From contig CP102611.1 of assembly GCA_041874755.1 (NCBI GenBank), positions 682,001-746,000 of the forward strand: a stretch of DNA of 64,000 nucleotides, written 5' to 3'. This DNA comes from Chitinibacter sp. SCUT-21. GTDB lineage: Bacteria; Pseudomonadota; Gammaproteobacteria; Burkholderiales; Chitinibacteraceae. Below, one piece after another: positions 61,708-64,000 of the stretch. A program made the translations under genes and the position numbers. Each line of letters begins with the position of its first letter. The stretch's first letter is position 1. The notes under the pieces were generated by a model. The model did no database searches. It was not told where the DNA came from and saw only the letters and a list, made by a program, of their open reading frames with translations.

Positions 61708-64000
61708 TTAATTGTAATTGTCCATGCTCGGACAAGAACAAATCAGGTTACGGTCGCCGTACACATCGTCAATCCGGTTCACCGATGGCCAGAACTTGTT
61801 GTCCAGCACGTACGGCAATGGGAAAAAGGCCGTGTCGCGACTGTAGGCGCGGCTCCACTCGCCCGAAATATCGCCCTTGCTGTGTGGCGCGTTTTTCAGC
61901 GGATTATCTTCCAGCGTCCACTCGCCGCCTTCTACTTTGGCGATTTCGTTGCGAATCGATACCATCGCCGCGATAAAGCGATCAAGTTCAGGTTTCGCTT
62001 CTGATTCAGTTGGCTCAATCATCAGCGTACCGGCCACTGGGAAGCTCATCGTCGGCGCGTGGAAACCATAGTCCATCAGGCGTTTGGCGATATCGACTTC
62101 GGTAATGCCACTCGCCGCTTTCAGCGGACGAATGTCGATAATACATTCGTGCGCAACGCGACCATTCGCACCGCTGTACAGTACTGGGTAGTGCGCGCCG
62201 AGTTTCTTCGCCACGTAGTTGGCGTTCAGCAAGGCGATTTCAGTCGCGTTCTTCATGCCCGCCGCGCCCATCATCGTGATATACATCCACGAAATTGGCA
62301 GAATCGACGCTGAACCAAATTGCGCAGCAGACACCGCGCCTTGGCCTTGCGCTACGCTCGCGTCACCCACGGTGATTGGCGCTACTGAGTGGTTAGACAT
62401 AAACGGGGCCAAGTGCGCCGCCAAGCCGATTGGGCCCATACCTGGACCGCCGCCGCCGTGTGGAATGCAGAAGGTTTTGTGCAGATTCATGTGGCTCACG
62501 TCCGCGCCGATGTCGGCAGGACGAGTTAAGCCCACTTGCGCGTTCAAGTTCGCGCCGTCCATATAAACCTGACCACCAAACTGGTGAATCGTCGCGCAGA
62601 TTTCTTTTACTGCGGCTTCAAACACACCGTGCGTCGATGGGTAAGTCAGCATCAGCGCCGCGAGGTTGTCTTTGTGCAACTCAGCTTTGGCCTTCAGATC
62701 AGCCACGTCCACGTTACCGCTTTCGTCGCAATCAACCACCACGACTTGCATATTCATCATTTGCGCAGTCGCTGGGTTGGTGCCATGCGCTGATTTTGGA
62801 ATCAAGCAGATATTGCGATGCGCGTCGCCACGGCTTTCGTGGTAGCGGCTGATCGCCAGCAGACCGGCGTATTCTCCCTGCGCACCAGAGTTTGGCTGCA
62901 TACAAATTGCGGCAAAGCCAGTGATGGCTTTGAGCTGGTCAGCCAAGGTGTCGACCAAGATTTGGTAGCCTTGCGTTTGTTCGCTTGGCGCGAACGGGTG
63001 GATATTGCCAAATTCTGGCCAAGTCACCGGAATCATTTCGCTGGTCGCGTTGAGTTTCATCGTGCAGCTGCCCAATGAAATCATCGAGTGATTCAGCGCC
63101 AGATCGCGGTTTTCAAGGCGTTTCAAATAGCGCAGCATTTCGTGTTCGGTGTGGTAGCTATTGAACACGGGGTGAGTCAGGTAGGCCGACTCACGAACCA
63201 GTTCCGCAGGAATAGCATCGCTCGCCGCCGCATCGAGTGCAGCTAGATCAACGTCTTTACCAGTAAATACTTTGAGCAAGGTCGCCAGATCGTCAGCCGA
63301 CGCTGCTTCGTGGAAAGCTACGCCCAATACGCTGTCAGACACTTGGCGCAGGTTATAACCCGCGTCTTGTGCAGCTTGGTAAACCGCAGCAGCGTTGCTT
63401 AATTCAACCTGTACCGTATCAAAGAAGGCGTTGTGCACCACTTTGCCGCCCGCGTGTACCACACCCGCAGCAAACAGTGCTGCCAAACGGTGTACGCGTT
63501 GCGCAATGCGTTTTACACCCGCTGGGCCGTGGTACACGGCGTACATGCCGGCCATATTGGCGAGCAGCACTTGCGAGGTACAAATATTCGAGTTGGCTTT
63601 TTCGCGGCGGATATGTTGCTCGCGCGTTTGCAGCGCCATACGCAGTGCAGTTTTGCCTTTGGCGTCGATCGACACACCGATAATGCGGCCCGGAGCTGAC
63701 CGTTTCATCTCGTCTTTAAACGCGAAATACGCAGCGTGTGGGCCACCAAAGCCCATTGGCACGCCAAAACGTTGCGTGTTACCCACCGCCACGTCTGCGC
63801 CCAATTCCGCTGGCGATTTCAATACCGCCAACGACAGCAAATCAGCCGCCACAATCGCGACGCCGCCTTTGGCTTTCAGCGCTGCAATCGGGCCAGACAA
63901 ATCAACTACGACGCCATCAGCGCCCGGATATTGGAACAGCGCACCGAAGTAATCGCCGTTACCGACATCGCTGGCTGCGCCAACCACAATTTCAAAGCCG
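61708..64000 (-). CDS. gcvP: Glycine dehydrogenase (P protein), N-terminus outside the window
   Basis: About 764 C-terminal residues of the roughly 950-residue P protein, which decarboxylates glycine with pyridoxal phosphate and passes the methylamine to the H protein. The frame is open through the window edge, so GTG/ATG codons near 63987 are internal. The PLP-lysine motif is [36 protein letters not shown] and [12 protein letters not shown] are typical. gcvT and gcvH, expected upstream, are not seen. A terminator follows the stop. Confidence 0.95.
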   Translation of the reverse strand, partial: GFEIVVGAASDVGNGDYFGALFQYPGADGVVVDLSGPIAALKAKGGVAIVAADLLSLAVLKSPAELGADVAVGNTQRFGVPMGFGGPHAAYFAFKDEMKRSAPGRIIGVSIDAKGKTALRMALQTREQHIRREKANSNICTSQVLLANMAGMYAVYHGPAGVKRIAQRVHRLAALFAAGVVHAGGKVVHNAFFDTVQVELSNAAAVYQAAQDAGYNLRQVSDSVLGVAFHEAASADDLATLLKVFTGKDVDLAALDAAASDAIPAELVRESAYLTHPVFNSYHTEHEMLRYLKRLENRDLALNHSMISLGSCTMKLNATSEMIPVTWPEFGNIHPFAPSEQTQGYQILVDTLADQLKAITGFAAICMQPNSGAQGEYAGLLAISRYHESRGDAHRNICLIPKSAHGTNPATAQMMNMQVVVVDCDESGNVDVADLKAKAELHKDNLAALMLTYPSTHGVFEAAVKEICATIHQFGGQVYMDGANLNAQVGLTRPADIGADVSHMNLHKTFCIPHGGGGPGMGPIGLAAHLAPFMSNHSVAPITVGDASVAQGQGAVSAAQFGSASILPISWMYITMMGAAGMKNATEIALLNANYVAKKLGAHYPVLYSGANGRVAHECIIDIRPLKAASGITEVDIAKRLMDYGFHAPTMSFPVAGTLMIEPTESEAKPELDRFIAAMVSIRNEIAKVEGGEWTLEDNPLKNAPHSKGDISGEWSRAYSRDTAFFPLPYVLDNKFWPSVNRIDDVYGDRNLICSCPSMDNYN

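Noticed and set aside
1..64000. CRISPR array, prophage, insertion sequence, tRNA or rRNA
   Set aside because: I saw no regularly spaced repeats, transposase, integrase or phage structural genes, cloverleaf-like sequence or rRNA segments. A covariance-model scan would be decisive for small RNAs.

Overview
The window is ordinary chromosomal DNA of moderate GC content from a betaproteobacterium, most likely of the order Neisseriales (Chitinibacteraceae/Chromobacteriaceae-like). That placement is an inference from gene content and protein style: a single sdhCDAB-sdhE-gltA-odhAB-lpd-sucCD block, a phasin, narK-nirBD, a ratA-rnfH pair and recA-recX-alaS. I see no rRNA, tRNA, CRISPR array, insertion sequence or prophage.

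Layout. 1-2.9 kb: the end of an unidentified gene, then three orphan genes, including a probable outer-membrane barrel. 3.0-7.4 kb (minus): a nitrate/nitrite unit narK-nirB-nirD, with NarL-like heptamers in its upstream region. 7.8-10.7 kb (plus): a small lipoprotein gene and two tandem, nearly identical exported paralogs of unknown function. 10.8-24.6 kb (minus): a 13-kb TCA-cycle block (sdhC, D, A, B, sdhE, gltA, sucA, sucB, lpd, sucC, sucD) preceded by a GntR/UTRA regulator that is divergent from mdh. Most of the longer gaps in this block hold a hairpin, and the lpd-sucC gap holds a 149-bp palindromic element. 25.9-33.9 kb (minus): phasin, a Ser/Thr kinase-HDOD-GAF fusion, an FtsK-type translocase without membrane segments, a cupin and dnaB. 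34-41 kb: mixed small genes (ratA, rnfH, a haem-binding Tll0287-like sensor, HAD, MazG-like, acyltransferase, cold-shock protein, YceH) and an Hpt-HD-GYP fusion. 41-47 kb: pseudouridine synthase, arfB, pyk, an MltF-like transglycosylase and uup. 47-57 kb: a multi-PAS sensor kinase, prfC, dadA, a second kinase that lacks its phospho-accepting histidine, then recA-recX. 57-64 kb: alaS, DUF1653, DUF808, an overlooked 59-codon gene and the C-terminal three quarters of gcvP, which runs off the window.

How it works together. The TCA block encodes succinate dehydrogenase with its flavinylation factor, citrate synthase, the complete 2-oxoglutarate dehydrogenase complex and succinyl-CoA synthetase. 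With mdh across the divergent promoter, this is most of the oxidative cycle in one place. narK-nirBD imports nitrate/nitrite and reduces nitrite to ammonium in the cytoplasm. Several proteins point to signalling (two sensor kinases, a Ser/Thr kinase, an HD-GYP), but no cognate response regulator is present.

The most interesting sequence-level signals are a family of GGGTAT-ended palindromes next to stop codons, the long palindrome between lpd and sucC, a GAAC-N4-GTTC element inside the recA promoter, the His-to-Gln change in one kinase, and the mosaic tandem paralogs. Nothing here is clearly a new defence or mobile system.
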